NCBI RefSeq assembly: GCF_030656345.1 | Contig: NZ_JAUSNR010000056.1 | Span: 1-64,000, forward strand | Length of the DNA stretch: 64,000 bases | Origin: Pseudotabrizicola sp. | GTDB lineage: Bacteria > Pseudomonadota > Alphaproteobacteria > Rhodobacterales > Rhodobacteraceae | Reading direction: 5' to 3' | Part shown: positions 19,482 to 29,809 of the stretch, piece by piece | Layout: every line of letters begins with the position of its first letter | How positions within the stretch are numbered: position 1 is the first letter of the stretch | The notes under the pieces: model-generated | What the model was told of the DNA's origin: nothing | Seen by the model: only the letters and a program-made list of their open reading frames with translations | Databases searched by the model: none | Translations under genes and position numbers: made by a program

Positions 19482-20723
19482 ATGACCCAATTCGATGCCG
19501 AACTGGCAACCCGCCTGACCCGCTACGCCGCCCTCGACAGCCAGAGCGACGCCGCCTCCCCCACCGGCCCCTCCACCGAAATCCAGTGGAATATCCTGCG
19601 CCTGCTGGCCGAGGAGCTGACCCAGATCGGCGCGGCCGAGGTCACGCTGACCGACTACGGCACCGTCCTCGCCACCATCCCGGCAACGGCGCAAGGCCCC
19701 ACCATCGGTTTCCTCGCCCATGTCGACACCGCCCCGCAGTTCAACGCCACCGGCGTGAAGCCCCGCACAATCCATGGCTACAACGGCGGCGACATCACCT
19801 TCCCCGACGCGCCCGGCCTCACCCTCTCCCCCACAGACTTCCCCTACCTCGCCACCAAACAGGGCCACACCATCGTCACCGCCTCCGGCACCACCCTGCT
19901 GGGTGCCGATGACAAGGCCGGCGTCGCCATCATCATGACCGCCGCCCGCCACCTGTTGGAGAACCCACAGATCCCGCATGGCAAGATCCGCATCGCCTTC
20001 ACCCCGGATGAGGAAATCGGCCGCGGCGTCGACAAACGCCTGCCCGCAGACCTGAAAGCCGACTTCGCCTATACCTTCGACGGGGGTGCAGTGGGCGAGG
20101 TGGAATATGAGAGCTTCTCTGCCGACGGCGCGGTCGTCACCATCAAGGGCGTGTCGATCCACCCCGGCACCGCCATGGGCCGGATGGTCAACGCCATCAC
20201 GCTGGCCGCCAAGATCATCGCCGCCCTGCCGCAAGCCACCATGACCCCGGAAACCACCGCAAACCGCGACGGCTTCATCCACGCCACCGACATGACCGGC
20301 GGCGCGGCAGAGATGACCCTGCATTTCATCCTGCGCGACTTTGAACGCGACGGTCTGGCGCAAAAGGGCGAGATCCTGCGCCGGGTGTGCGAGGCCGTGC
20401 AGGCCACGGAACCCCGCGCGGACATCACCTGCACCATCACCCCCCAGTACCGCAACATGCGCTACTGGCTGGAAACGGACATGACCCCGGTAGACCTCGC
20501 GCGTCGCGCCTGCACACGCATCGGGGTAGACCCGGTATCGGTGCCGATCCGGGGTGGCACCGATGGCTCGCGGCTGACGGAAATGGGCGTGCCCTGCCCC
20601 AACCTGTTCACCGGCATGCAGAACATCCACGGCCCGCTGGAATGGGTGTCGGTGCAGGATATGGCGCAGGCGACCGACCTTCTGCTTGCGCTGGTGCAGG
20701 AAGCCGCGGTGCCCAAACCATGA
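19482..20723 (+). CDS. pepT: Peptidase T (tripeptide aminopeptidase)
   Basis: A 413-residue M20 metallopeptidase that removes the N-terminal residue from tripeptides. Metal ligands and catalytic residues are seen in FLAHVDTAPQF, GADDKAGVA and TPDEEIGRG. The lid domain follows near residues 205-320 and the C-terminal metal ligand lies in NLFTGMQNIHGPLEW. Length equals the family norm. It lies 27 bases before a methyltransferase gene. Confidence 0.93.
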   Translation: MTQFDAELATRLTRYAALDSQSDAASPTGPSTEIQWNILRLLAEELTQIGAAEVTLTDYGTVLATIPATAQGPTIGFLAHVDTAPQFNATGVKPRTIHGYNGGDITFPDAPGLTLSPTDFPYLATKQGHTIVTASGTTLLGADDKAGVAIIMTAARHLLENPQIPHGKIRIAFTPDEEIGRGVDKRLPADLKADFAYTFDGGAVGEVEYESFSADGAVVTIKGVSIHPGTAMGRMVNAITLAAKIIAALPQATMTPETTANRDGFIHATDMTGGAAEMTLHFILRDFERDGLAQKGEILRRVCEAVQATEPRADITCTITPQYRNMRYWLETDMTPVDLARRACTRIGVDPVSVPIRGGTDGSRLTEMGVPCPNLFTGMQNIHGPLEWVSVQDMAQATDLLLALVQEAAVPKP

Positions 20724-20749
20724 CCCCCACACGCAAAGCCTGAGCCGGC

Positions 20750-21418
20750 ATGGCCCGCCCCGCCTCGCCCTACCTCGCGCCCGGGTTCTACGACACCGCC
20801 CTGGCCAAAGGCCGCCACCGTGACATCGTCGGCGGGCGGTGGGATGAAACCGGGCGCATCCAGATGCAGATCCTGCAAGATGCGGGGATGCTGCCGCATC
20901 ACCGCTTGCTCGATATCGGCGCGGGCAGTTTGCGGCTGGGGTGCAAGGCAGTGCCCTACCTGAACCCCGGCCACTACTGGGCCACCGATGCCAGCCGCGC
21001 GCTGATGCTGCGGGGCCGCGCGGTGGAACTGGCCGCGCCAGAGCGTCTGCCCGAAGATCACCTGATCGAGGACAGCCGCTTCGCCCTGCCCGGCGTGCCG
21101 CCGGACATGGACTATGCCATCGCTTTCGGGGTGTTCACCCATCTGCCATTCGCAGAGCTGCAAGCTGCACTGGCACAGATGCGCCCGCGCCTGCCCCACC
21201 TCAAGCACCTGGTCTTCACCGTGTTCCTGTCCCCCGATCCGCAGTCTGGCCCACTGCGTCAGCCCGATGGCGTGGTGACGCATCCCGATCGCCCCCCCTA
21301 TCATTTCGCCCGCGCCGAGGTAGAGGCGGCCTGCGCCCGCACCGGCTGGCAGGCCACAGCCTCACAGATCATGCTGCCCCGCGGGCAGGTTCTGATTGCC
21401 GCAACACCGGCCCCCTGA
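20750..21418 (+). CDS. Class I SAM-dependent methyltransferase
   Basis: The 222-residue protein has the SAM-binding motif LLDIGAGSLRLGCKAVPYL near residue 49, followed by YWATDASRALM (acidic residue for ribose) and DYAIAFGVFTHLPF as motif IV. It resembles methyltransferases acting on small molecules or glycans, with no specific substrate evident. Same direction as pepT, possibly one transcript. Confidence 0.75.
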   Translation: MARPASPYLAPGFYDTALAKGRHRDIVGGRWDETGRIQMQILQDAGMLPHHRLLDIGAGSLRLGCKAVPYLNPGHYWATDASRALMLRGRAVELAAPERLPEDHLIEDSRFALPGVPPDMDYAIAFGVFTHLPFAELQAALAQMRPRLPHLKHLVFTVFLSPDPQSGPLRQPDGVVTHPDRPPYHFARAEVEAACARTGWQATASQIMLPRGQVLIAATPAP

Positions 21419-21481
21419 ATCGCCGCGAATCAGCGCCGATCCCCGCAGCAAGCGCGGAGTTTCAGCCCAAAGTCGGCCGCA

Positions 21482-21532
21482 GTGATCACAGCCCCAATTT
21501 CTGTGATCACACCCTTCAATCGTGTGATCACA
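21482..21532 (+). promoter_or_regulatory. Three 21-bp-phased GTGATCAC operators upstream of sucC
   Basis: GTGATCAC dyads are centred at 21485.5, 21506.5 and 21527.5, each step exactly 21 bases. The last is followed by AAATGCCGGAATTTACCG and GCGCTAA, closely similar to DNA after the sdhC dyads. The sucC ATG lies 108 bases further. The upstream position and phasing suggest an activator or a repressor that binds cooperatively along one helix face. Confidence 0.75.
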
Positions 21533-21639
21533 AATGCCGGAATTTACCGACATTTTGCGCTAACACGCACAAACCCGTTTGGTTAACGCCCCTATTCATG
21601 GCATGACGCGTCCAAATTCACGACCCAAGGACGCTGTTC

Positions 21640-22833
21640 ATGAACATCCACGAATATCAGGCCAAGGCACTTTTGCGGGCCTACGGGGTTCCCGTTTCAG
21701 ACGGGCGCGTTGTGCTGAAGGCCGAAGAGGCAAAGACCGCCGCCGGAGAGATGGACGGCCCGCTTTGGGTGGTCAAGGCGCAGATCCACGCGGGTGGCCG
21801 CGGCAAAGGCTCGTTCAAAGAGCCGGAAGCCGGCGAAAAGGGCGGCGTCCGTCTGGCCCGTTCGGTCGGTGAGGCCGCCGAATTTGCCCGCCAGATGCTG
21901 GGCCGCACCCTTGTGACCGAGCAGACCGGCGAAGAGGGCAAGAAGGTCAACCGCATCTACATCGAAGACGGTTCCGACATCGAGCGTGAACTGTACCTTG
22001 CCCTGCTGATCGACCGTCAGAGCAGCCGCATTTCCATCGTCTGCTCGACCGAAGGCGGGATGAGCATTGAAGACGTGGCGCATGACACGCCCGAAAAGAT
22101 CCTGTCCTTCACCATCGATCCGGCGGCAGGCTATTCCGACTACCACGGCCGCCGCGTCGCCTTTGCTCTGGGCCTCACCGGCAACCAGATCAAGCAGTGC
22201 GGCCAGATTGTCAAAAACCTGTACCGGCTGTTTGTCGACAAAGACATGGACATGCTGGAGATCAACCCGCTGGTCGTCATGAAGGACGGCAACATGAAGC
22301 TCTTGGATGCCAAGATGGCCTTCGACGGCAACGCCATGTACCGCCACCCCGACATCGCCGCCCTGCGCGATGAGACCGAGGAAGATCCGAAGGAGCTGGC
22401 CGCATCCAAGTTCGACCTGAACTACATCGCGCTGGATGGCGAGATTGGCTGCATGGTCAACGGGGCCGGTCTTGCGATGGCCACGATGGACATCATCAAG
22501 CTCTATGGTGCCGAACCCGCCAACTTCCTCGACGTCGGCGGCGGTGCCACCAAGGAAAAGGTGACAGAGGCGTTCAAGATCATCACCTCTGACCCGAACG
22601 TCAAAGGCATCCTGGTCAACATCTTCGGTGGCATCATGCGCTGCGACATCATCGCCGAAGGCGTGATCGCAGCGGTGAAAGAGGTCGGCCTCAAGGTGCC
22701 GCTGGTGGTCCGTCTGGAAGGCACCAATGTGGAGCTTGGCAAGGACATCATCCGCAATTCGGGTCTGAACGTCATTGCGGCGGACGACCTGAAGGACGGC
22801 GCGCAGAAGATCGTCAAAGCGGTCAAGGGCTGA
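21640..22833 (+). CDS. sucC: Succinyl-CoA synthetase beta subunit
   Basis: The 397-residue subunit begins [19 protein letters not shown], the ATP-grasp N-terminus. It includes [14 protein letters not shown] for nucleotide binding, MLEINPLVV with the metal-binding Glu-Asn, and [18 protein letters not shown] and LEGTNVELG of the C-terminal ligase domain. With SucD it makes ATP or GTP from succinyl-CoA. It is the first gene after the GTGATCAC array. Confidence 0.95.
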   Translation: MNIHEYQAKALLRAYGVPVSDGRVVLKAEEAKTAAGEMDGPLWVVKAQIHAGGRGKGSFKEPEAGEKGGVRLARSVGEAAEFARQMLGRTLVTEQTGEEGKKVNRIYIEDGSDIERELYLALLIDRQSSRISIVCSTEGGMSIEDVAHDTPEKILSFTIDPAAGYSDYHGRRVAFALGLTGNQIKQCGQIVKNLYRLFVDKDMDMLEINPLVVMKDGNMKLLDAKMAFDGNAMYRHPDIAALRDETEEDPKELAASKFDLNYIALDGEIGCMVNGAGLAMATMDIIKLYGAEPANFLDVGGGATKEKVTEAFKIITSDPNVKGILVNIFGGIMRCDIIAEGVIAAVKEVGLKVPLVVRLEGTNVELGKDIIRNSGLNVIAADDLKDGAQKIVKAVKG

Positions 22834-22840
22834 CACGGCG

Positions 22841-23434
22841 ATGCGGCTGTCATCGATCCTTCCGGCGTCTCGCAAACGCGGCTCTGGCGCGGCGAAGGCC
22901 GCACACGGGCACCGTGCGCTTTGCACTGTCGGAATGCTTGCGATGATGGCCGCCCCCGCCCCGGCACAAACCATGGCCGAAGCGGCCTGGGCCAATATGG
23001 CCGTTGCGGTGCAGCTGTGCGAAACCCGGACCAACGACATGACGGCCAAGGCGCAAGCCTTCCGCAACACCGGGTTTTCCGAATGGGTCGAGCGGAGCAG
23101 CACCAACAGCGACACCACCCACTGGTTCACCGCCCCTGCCGACACCGTGGTGGCGGAACTGTATTATGGCGAAATGCCTGAAAACTGCAGTGTGAAATCC
23201 GCCCATCTTGGCGTGACCCTTGCCTCGCAGCTTCTCGATGAACTCATCCCGACGCTCTATCCGACCTATGTCCGCAAGGTCGAAACCGGGCCAGCCGGCC
23301 CGTCGGGACAACCCGCAACCTGTGTGCGCTATGAAGACCCGTCCAACGAGATTGGGCAGGTTATCGGTTCAACCACCGAACACGGCTGTGTCGACAATGG
23401 CACCAGCCTGATCTTCAGCAGCTACCGCGTTTAA
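22841..23434 (+). CDS. Secreted protein of unknown function between sucC and sucD
   Basis: A 197-residue protein starting seven bases after sucC. The first 20 residues are basic and the hydrophobic stretch [19 protein letters not shown] follows, so export is likely (an internal start near the hydrophobic part is possible). The mature region has four Cys (LCETRT, ENCSVK, TCVRYE, GCVDNG), probably two disulfides. No domain is recognised. It ends 16 bases before sucD and must share the suc transcript. Confidence 0.65.
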   Translation: MRLSSILPASRKRGSGAAKAAHGHRALCTVGMLAMMAAPAPAQTMAEAAWANMAVAVQLCETRTNDMTAKAQAFRNTGFSEWVERSSTNSDTTHWFTAPADTVVAELYYGEMPENCSVKSAHLGVTLASQLLDELIPTLYPTYVRKVETGPAGPSGQPATCVRYEDPSNEIGQVIGSTTEHGCVDNGTSLIFSSYRV

Positions 23435-23450
23435 GAAAAGAAGGACCATC

Positions 23451-24335
23451 ATGGCCATCCTCGTCAACGAAAACACCAAAGTGATCTGTCAGGGCTTCAC
23501 CGGCAGCCAGGGCACCTTCCATTCCGAACAGGCCATCGCTTACGGCACCAAGATGGTCGGCGGCGTGACCCCCGGCAAGGGCGGCTCCACGCATCTTAAC
23601 CTGCCGGTATTCAATTCGGTGCATGAAGCGAAAGCCATGACCGAAGCCAATGCCTCTGTGATCTACGTGCCGCCGCCCTTCGCCGCCGACTCGATCCTCG
23701 AGGCGATTGATGCCGAGATCGAGCTGATCATCTGCATCACCGAAGGCATCCCGGTGCTGGACATGATGCGCGTGAAACGCGCGCTGCAAGGCACCAAATC
23801 GCGGCTGATCGGGCCGAACTGCCCCGGCGTCATCACGCCCGATGCCTGCAAGATCGGCATCATGCCGGGCCACATCCACCGTCGCGGGTCTGTCGGCGTG
23901 GTCTCGCGCTCCGGCACCCTGACCTATGAGGCTGTGAAGCAGACCTCGGACCTCGGCCTTGGCCAGTCCACCGCTGTCGGCATCGGCGGCGACCCGATCA
24001 AGGGCACTGAACACCTCGACGTGCTGGAAATGTTCCTGGCCGACCCGGAAACCCATTCGATCATCATGATCGGCGAAATCGGCGGGTCCGCTGAAGAAGA
24101 GGCCGCACAATTCCTGGCCGACGAAAAGAAACGCGGCCGCTGGAAGCCGACCGCCGGTTTCATCGCGGGCCGCACCGCGCCTGCGGGCCGCCGCATGGGC
24201 CATGCCGGGGCCATCGTGGCCGGTGGCAAGGGCGACGCGGAATCCAAGATCGAAGCGATGAAATCCGCTGGCATCATCGTGGCCGACAGCCCCGCCACGC
24301 TGGGCGAAGCCGTGATGAAAGCCCTCGGCAAGTAA
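23451..24335 (+). CDS. sucD: Succinyl-CoA synthetase alpha subunit
   Basis: The 294-residue CoA-binding subunit has [15 protein letters not shown] near residue 14, [19 protein letters not shown], and [10 protein letters not shown]. The phosphorylated His is in [17 protein letters not shown] near residue 246. It pairs with SucC; the secreted-protein gene lies between the two. Confidence 0.95.
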   Translation: MAILVNENTKVICQGFTGSQGTFHSEQAIAYGTKMVGGVTPGKGGSTHLNLPVFNSVHEAKAMTEANASVIYVPPPFAADSILEAIDAEIELIICITEGIPVLDMMRVKRALQGTKSRLIGPNCPGVITPDACKIGIMPGHIHRRGSVGVVSRSGTLTYEAVKQTSDLGLGQSTAVGIGGDPIKGTEHLDVLEMFLADPETHSIIMIGEIGGSAEEEAAQFLADEKKRGRWKPTAGFIAGRTAPAGRRMGHAGAIVAGGKGDAESKIEAMKSAGIIVADSPATLGEAVMKALGK

Positions 24336-24342
24336 GAACCCG

Positions 24343-24366
24343 GGCGCTGCGGGTGTCCCCCGCAGC
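24343..24366 (+). terminator. GC-rich hairpin after sucD
   Basis: GCTGCGGG and CCCGCAGC pair around TGTCC just after the sucD stop. There is no T-run, so it may be a transcript-stabilising or attenuating hairpin within the suc gene cluster instead of a full terminator. Confidence 0.4.
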
Positions 24367-24588
24367 CCCAAACACAGGAACACGCCCCGAAATGGGACAG
24401 ACACAGACCAATCGCACCGATGTGACCGGAAGCCCGCGCTTCCCGGGCACCATTTTGCGGTTGGATCTTTTGTTTTTCAACGGTCTTCCGGTGTCATCCC
24501 GCGCCGCAGACCCCATATCGGGGATGCGTCCTGTCCCGCTCGACCGCTCTGCCAACCGATACGGTCCCAACCCAGATAAGGTTACCCC

Positions 24589-27546
24589 ATGACCGAGCAA
24601 TCTCCCAACAGCCAGTTCCGCGCCGGATCGTTCCTTGACGGTGCCAATGCCGATTACATCGACCAGTTGCAGGCCCGCTATGCCACAGACCCCGCGTCGG
24701 TCGATGCGCAATGGGCCGAGTTTTTCCGGGGCCTTGGCGAAACTGAGTCCGATGCCAAGGCAGCGGCAGCAGGGCCAAGCTGGGCCCGCGCCGACTGGCC
24801 GCCGGTGCCCGCCGATGACCTGACCGGCGCGCTGACCGGCGAATGGCCGGTGGCCCCTGTCAAGGAAAGCCGTGCGGCGGCCACCAAGATCGCGGCGAAG
24901 GCCGAGGAAAAGGGCGTGTCCCTGTCCGACACGCAGGTGCAGCGCGCCGTCCTCGACAGCATCCGTGCCCTGATGATCATCCGCGCCTACCGGATCAGGG
25001 GCCATCTGATTGCCGATGTCGATCCGCTGAACATGCGCGACCAGACCCCGCACCCGGAACTTGATCCGCGCTCCTATGGCTTTACCGATGCCGATATGGA
25101 CCGCCCGATTTTCATCGACAACGTGCTGGGCCTGCAGGTCGCGTCGATGCGGCAGATCATGGATATCGTCAAGCGCACCTATTGCGGCACATTCGCGCTG
25201 CAATACATGCACATCTCTGATCCGGAACAGGCCAGCTGGCTGAAAGAACGGATCGAAGGCTATGGCAAGGAAATCCAGTTCACCCGTGAAGGCCGCCGCG
25301 CCATCCTGAACAAACTGGTCGAGGCCGAAGGGTTTGAGAAATTCCTCCACGTCAAATACATGGGCACCAAACGCTTTGGCCTTGATGGCGGCGAAGCGCT
25401 GATCCCCGCGATGGAGGCGATCATCAAGCGCGGCGGCCAGCTGGGCCTGCAGGATGTGGTGATCGGCATGCCGCACCGGGGCCGTCTGTCGGTGCTGGCC
25501 AATGTGATGGGCAAACCCTACCGCGCGATTTTCCACGAATTTCAGGGCGGGTCCTACAAGCCCGAAGACGTGGATGGCTCGGGCGATGTGAAATACCACC
25601 TCGGCGCGTCATCAGACCGTGAGTTTGACGGCAACAAGGTCCACCTGTCGCTGACCGCGAACCCAAGCCACCTTGAGGCGGTGAACCCGGTCGTGCTGGG
25701 CAAGGTCCGCGCCAAGCAGGACCAGCTGAACGACGCCGACCGCACCAAGGTGCTGCCGGTGCTGCTGCACGGCGATGCGGCCTTTGCCGGTCAGGGCGTG
25801 GTGGCCGAATGTTTCGGCCTGTCGGGGCTGAAAGGCCACCGCACCGGCGGCACCATCCATATCGTGGTGAACAACCAGATCGGTTTCACCACCGCCCCGG
25901 CCTTCAGCCGCTCCAGCCCCTACCCCACCGACATCGCCCTGATGGTCGAAGCCCCGATCTTCCACGTCAACGGCGATGACCCCGAGGCTGTGGTGCACGC
26001 CGCCAAGGTGGCGATCGAATTCCGCCAGAAGTTCCACAAGGACGTGGTGCTTGATATCTTCTGCTACCGCCGCTTTGGTCACAACGAAGGCGACGAGCCG
26101 ATGTTCACCAACCCGGCGATGTACACCGCGATCAAAAAGCACAAGACCACGCTGCAGCTGTATACCGAGCGTCTGGTCAAGGACGGTCTGATCCCCGAAG
26201 GCGAGATCGAGGATATGAAGGCGGCGTTTCAGGCCCGCCTGAACGAAGAATTCGACTCCGGCAAAAGCTTCAAGCCCAACAAGGCCGACTGGCTCGATGG
26301 CCGCTGGTCCGGGTTTGAGCGGGAGCGTGAAGAGTATCAGGCCGGCGAAACCGCGATCAAACCGGAAACCATGGCCGAAATCGGCGAAGCGCTCAGCCGC
26401 GCGCCCGAGAATTTTGACCTGCACAAGACCGTGGGCCGCCTGCTGGACAACAAGGCCAAGATGTTTGCCGAAGGCAAAGGCTTTGACTGGGCCACCGCCG
26501 AGGCTCTCGCCTTCGGCAGCCTTGTGACCGAAGGCACCCCGGTGCGCCTGTCCGGGCAGGACTGTACGCGCGGCACCTTCAGCCACCGTCACTCCGGCCT
26601 TGTCGACCAAAGCTCAGAGGAACGTTACTATCCGCTGAACAACATCCGCGAGGGGCAGGCGCGGTATGAGGTGATCGACTCGATGCTGTCGGAATATGCG
26701 GTGCTCGGGTTCGAATATGGCTATTCGCTGTCCGAACCCAACGCGCTGACCCTGTGGGAAGCGCAGTTCGGCGATTTCGCCAACGGCGCGCAGATCATGT
26801 TCGACCAGTTCATCAATTCGGGCGAAGCCAAATGGTTGCGGATGTCGGGTCTGGTGTGCCTGCTGCCGCATGGCTATGAAGGTCAGGGCCCGGAACATTC
26901 GTCCGCCCGGCCCGAACGCTTCCTGCAGATGTCGGCAAATGACAACTGGATCGTGGCCAACGTCTCGACCCCGGCCAACTATTTCCACATTCTGCGCCGC
27001 CAGATCCACCGCTCTTTCCGCAAACCGCTGATCCTGATGACGCCGAAATCGCTGCTGCGTCACCCGATGGCGGTGTCCGATACCGCCGATTTCACCACCG
27101 GGTCCTACTTCCACCGCGTGCTGTGGGATGATGCGCAAAAGGGCCATTCCGAACTGGTGCTCAAGCCCGATGCCGGGATCAAGCGCGTCGTGATCTGCTC
27201 GGGCAAGGTCTACTATGACCTGCTGGCCGAAAGGGATAAACGCGGCGCGGATGATGTGTACTTGCTGCGGCTGGAACAGTTCTACCCCTTCCCGGTTCAG
27301 TCGATGAGCAAGGAGTTGGAACGCTTCAAGGGTGCCGAAATCATCTGGTGCCAGGAAGAGCCGAAGAATCAGGGCTACTGGACCTTTGTCGAACCCAATA
27401 TCGAATGGGTGCTGACCAAAATCGGTGCCACCCAGTCGCGCCCGCGCTACGTTGGCCGGTCGGCCTCGGCCTCGCCCGCCACGGGTCTGGCCAGCCGCCA
27501 CAAGATGGAACAGGATGCGCTGATATCCGAAGCCCTGACGCTCTGA
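24589..27546 (+). CDS. sucA: 2-oxoglutarate dehydrogenase E1 component
   Basis: A 985-residue thiamine-diphosphate enzyme that decarboxylates 2-oxoglutarate and transfers the succinyl group to SucB. The N-terminus [21 protein letters not shown] is the E2-docking type. Further on are [29 protein letters not shown] with the TPP/Mg motif continuing to NNQIGFTT, and [16 protein letters not shown]. Length and order match the OdhA/SucA family. It is followed by sucB after 79 bases. Confidence 0.95.
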   Translation: MTEQSPNSQFRAGSFLDGANADYIDQLQARYATDPASVDAQWAEFFRGLGETESDAKAAAAGPSWARADWPPVPADDLTGALTGEWPVAPVKESRAAATKIAAKAEEKGVSLSDTQVQRAVLDSIRALMIIRAYRIRGHLIADVDPLNMRDQTPHPELDPRSYGFTDADMDRPIFIDNVLGLQVASMRQIMDIVKRTYCGTFALQYMHISDPEQASWLKERIEGYGKEIQFTREGRRAILNKLVEAEGFEKFLHVKYMGTKRFGLDGGEALIPAMEAIIKRGGQLGLQDVVIGMPHRGRLSVLANVMGKPYRAIFHEFQGGSYKPEDVDGSGDVKYHLGASSDREFDGNKVHLSLTANPSHLEAVNPVVLGKVRAKQDQLNDADRTKVLPVLLHGDAAFAGQGVVAECFGLSGLKGHRTGGTIHIVVNNQIGFTTAPAFSRSSPYPTDIALMVEAPIFHVNGDDPEAVVHAAKVAIEFRQKFHKDVVLDIFCYRRFGHNEGDEPMFTNPAMYTAIKKHKTTLQLYTERLVKDGLIPEGEIEDMKAAFQARLNEEFDSGKSFKPNKADWLDGRWSGFEREREEYQAGETAIKPETMAEIGEALSRAPENFDLHKTVGRLLDNKAKMFAEGKGFDWATAEALAFGSLVTEGTPVRLSGQDCTRGTFSHRHSGLVDQSSEERYYPLNNIREGQARYEVIDSMLSEYAVLGFEYGYSLSEPNALTLWEAQFGDFANGAQIMFDQFINSGEAKWLRMSGLVCLLPHGYEGQGPEHSSARPERFLQMSANDNWIVANVSTPANYFHILRRQIHRSFRKPLILMTPKSLLRHPMAVSDTADFTTGSYFHRVLWDDAQKGHSELVLKPDAGIKRVVICSGKVYYDLLAERDKRGADDVYLLRLEQFYPFPVQSMSKELERFKGAEIIWCQEEPKNQGYWTFVEPNIEWVLTKIGATQSRPRYVGRSASASPATGLASRHKMEQDALISEALTL

Positions 27547-27625
27547 ACACGACACAAGTTGCGGGGCCACCCGGCCCCGCCCGCCCCAGTCAATTACGCC
27601 CGAAGTGGCGTGGAGGAAGACGAAG

Positions 27626-28843
27626 ATGACTGATGTAATGGTTCCCGCCCTTGGTGAATCGGTCTCTGAGGCCACCGTTTCGACCTGGTTCAAAAAGGTC
27701 GGCGATGTGGTCAAGCAGGACGAAATGCTGTGCGAACTTGAAACCGACAAAGTGTCGGTCGAGGTTCCGGCCCCGGCCTCCGGCGTGCTGGCCGAAATTC
27801 TGGTGCAGGAAGGCGAGACCGTCGCCGCCAACGCCCGCCTTGGCATCATCACCGAAGGCGCCACGAAGGACGACTCTGCCCCCAAGGAAGACCCCAAGGC
27901 CAAGGACGCCGGGGCGGTGAACTCCCCCGGTGCCGGGCCAGAGACGCTGACCGAGCGCAAGGATGTCGAAGACGCGCCATCCGCCAAGAAAGCCATGGCC
28001 GAAGCGGGTCTCACCCGTGATCAGGTGCAAGGCTCCGGCCGCGATGGCCGCGTGATGAAGGAAGACGTGGCGAAAGCCCCGGCCCCGACAGCAGCCCCAG
28101 CCCCCGCCGCCCTGCCGCGCGGCCCGGTCAGCACCGATGACGCCAGCCGCGAAGAGCGCGTCAAGATGACCCGCCTGCGGGCCACCATCGCACGGCGCCT
28201 GAAAGACGCGCAGAACACCGCCGCCATGCTGACCACCTATAACGAGGTGGACATGTCGGCGATCATGGCCCTGCGCAACGAATACAAAGACGCGTTCGAG
28301 AAGAAACACGGCACCAAGCTGGGCTTCATGTCGTTCTTCGTCAAAGCCTGCACCCATGCGCTCAAAGAAGTGCCCGAGGTCAACGCCGAGATTGACGGCG
28401 GCGACGTGATCTACAAGCACTACGTCCACATGGGCGTGGCCGTCGGCACCCCCAACGGTCTGGTCGTCCCGGTCGTGCGCGACGCCGATCAGATGGGCTT
28501 CGCCCAGATCGAGAAGAAAATCGCTGAACTGGGTCTGCGCGCCCGTGATGGCAAGCTGTCGATGGCCGACATGCAGGGCGGCTCGTTCACCATCTCGAAC
28601 GGCGGCGTCTACGGCTCGCTCATGTCTTCGCCCATCCTGAACCCGCCGCAATCGGGCATCCTTGGCATGCACAAAATTCAGGACCGCCCCGTGGTCGTCA
28701 ACGGCCAGATCGTCATCCGCCCGATGATGTATCTGGCCCTGTCCTACGATCACCGGATTGTCGATGGCAAAGGTGCCGTGACCTTCCTCGTGCGCGTCAA
28801 AGAGGCGCTGGAAGACCCACGCCGGTTGCTGATGGATCTGTAA
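27626..28843 (+). CDS. sucB: Dihydrolipoyllysine succinyltransferase (E2)
   Basis: The 405-residue E2 has one lipoyl domain (residues 1-77, lipoyl Lys in ETDKVSVEV), an Ala/Pro linker, an E3-binding domain ([31 protein letters not shown]), and a catalytic domain ending with the [12 protein letters not shown] active site His. ATG 27626 begins [12 protein letters not shown] as expected, and GGAGGAAG lies just before it. Confidence 0.95.
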   Translation: MTDVMVPALGESVSEATVSTWFKKVGDVVKQDEMLCELETDKVSVEVPAPASGVLAEILVQEGETVAANARLGIITEGATKDDSAPKEDPKAKDAGAVNSPGAGPETLTERKDVEDAPSAKKAMAEAGLTRDQVQGSGRDGRVMKEDVAKAPAPTAAPAPAALPRGPVSTDDASREERVKMTRLRATIARRLKDAQNTAAMLTTYNEVDMSAIMALRNEYKDAFEKKHGTKLGFMSFFVKACTHALKEVPEVNAEIDGGDVIYKHYVHMGVAVGTPNGLVVPVVRDADQMGFAQIEKKIAELGLRARDGKLSMADMQGGSFTISNGGVYGSLMSSPILNPPQSGILGMHKIQDRPVVVNGQIVIRPMMYLALSYDHRIVDGKGAVTFLVRVKEALEDPRRLLMDL

Positions 28844-28848
28844 TGCGC

Positions 28849-28912
28849 GGCGGGGTGAACCCCGCCCTACACCCGGTCGAGTCGTTGTGTGTAGGGCGGG
28901 GTTCACCCCGCC
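28849..28912. repeat. Inverted pair of 22-bp GTAGGGCGGGG repeats
   Basis: A 22-base unit (GTAGGGCGGGG then TTCACCCCGCC) lies at 28891-28912, and its exact reverse complement at 28849-28870, with 20 bases between. Each unit is itself nearly palindromic. Related copies occur near 61.84 and 63.33-63.46 kb, so this is a dispersed intergenic family. Here it may end the sucB transcript. Confidence 0.8.
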
Positions 28913-28924
28913 ATCAATCTGGGC

Positions 28925-29329
28925 ATGGCTATGGATAACCTTGAACAAAGCGAATTAGTTATTGCTAAGATCCTCGGCCTATTGATGGAGTGGGGATTAA
29001 CAGAAACTGAAATGCGCTTTGAGGAACTCGGTCTTGAAGAGGATTTTCGCCAATTCTTTACGACCTGTATTGAATGGCTGGAGGCCGAGGGCATTATTCG
29101 CGTCAAAAAGGTTCACAAGTTCATCGATGGGCATGCGCTCATTGAGAGGCCGACCATTACTGCTCATGGTTTTAGATTGATGGGGATAACATTGAGCGTT
29201 GGCCAGCAAACAACCACTATCGGGGCCGCCGTCAAGCAGACGTCAAAAGACACTGGTTTTTACACAGGACTGGGAGACTTAGGCGGAGGTTTTGTTGGGG
29301 GTCTGTTGAAATCACTCGGAAGCGCTTAG
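28925..29329 (+). CDS. Unrecognised AT-richer small protein inserted between sucB and lpd
   Basis: I do not recognise this 134-residue protein. The first 80 residues are acidic and helical (LVIAKILGLLMEWGLTETEMRFEE), similar in shape to a winged helix, and the tail is glycine-rich (GLGDLGGGFVGGLLKSLGSA). Codon use is less GC-biased than that of sucB and lpd, pointing to insertion. A second in-frame ATG at 28931 is possible. It stops one base before the MAPEG gene. Confidence 0.6.
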   Translation: MAMDNLEQSELVIAKILGLLMEWGLTETEMRFEELGLEEDFRQFFTTCIEWLEAEGIIRVKKVHKFIDGHALIERPTITAHGFRLMGITLSVGQQTTTIGAAVKQTSKDTGFYTGLGDLGGGFVGGLLKSLGSA

Positions 29330-29330
29330 C

Positions 29331-29726
29331 ATGACCCCCGAACTCACCACCCTCGCCCTCGCGGGCCTGCTGCAAGCCGTGCAGTTCCTCCTCTTCGCGG
29401 TCCCAGCGAATATGGAGCTTGGCACCGGCTACACCTCATCGGCCCGCGACAAGCCCCCCAGCCGCCAGCTCTCCGTGCGGACCGCCCGGATGCAGCGCGC
29501 GCTCAACAACCACTTTGAGGGGCTGATCCTGTTCACCCTCGCCGTGGTGGTCGTCACCCTCGGCCAGCAGTCCAGCGCGGTCACCCAGACCGCCGCATGG
29601 GTCTATCTGGCCGCCCGCGTCCTTTACATCCCCGCCTATGCCCTTGGCCTGCGCCCCTGGCGTTCGGTCGTCTGGGGCATCGGTTTCGCCGCCACCGTCA
29701 CCATGATTGTGGCTGCACTGATCTGA
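29331..29726 (+). CDS. MAPEG-family membrane protein
   Basis: A 131-residue protein with four membrane helices and the MAPEG features RMQRALNNHFEGLILFTLAVVVV and AARVLYIPAYALGLRPWRS. Eukaryotic relatives are glutathione-dependent; in bacteria the role is mostly unknown. It lies within the suc-lpd cluster in the same direction. Confidence 0.85.
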   Translation: MTPELTTLALAGLLQAVQFLLFAVPANMELGTGYTSSARDKPPSRQLSVRTARMQRALNNHFEGLILFTLAVVVVTLGQQSSAVTQTAAWVYLAARVLYIPAYALGLRPWRSVVWGIGFAATVTMIVAALI

Positions 29727-29809
29727 CGCTGACGTCATGCTGTAAGCCATACGTCAGCCATACATGAACCATACGCGGGCCAGACCCGCGATTGCCGAAA
29801 GGAAAGACC

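Noticed and set aside
21482..21532. Possible CRISPR-like array of GTGATCAC units
   Set aside because: Units are eight-base dyads with 13-base gaps, too short for repeats and spacers, and no cas genes are near. The operator explanation fits better.
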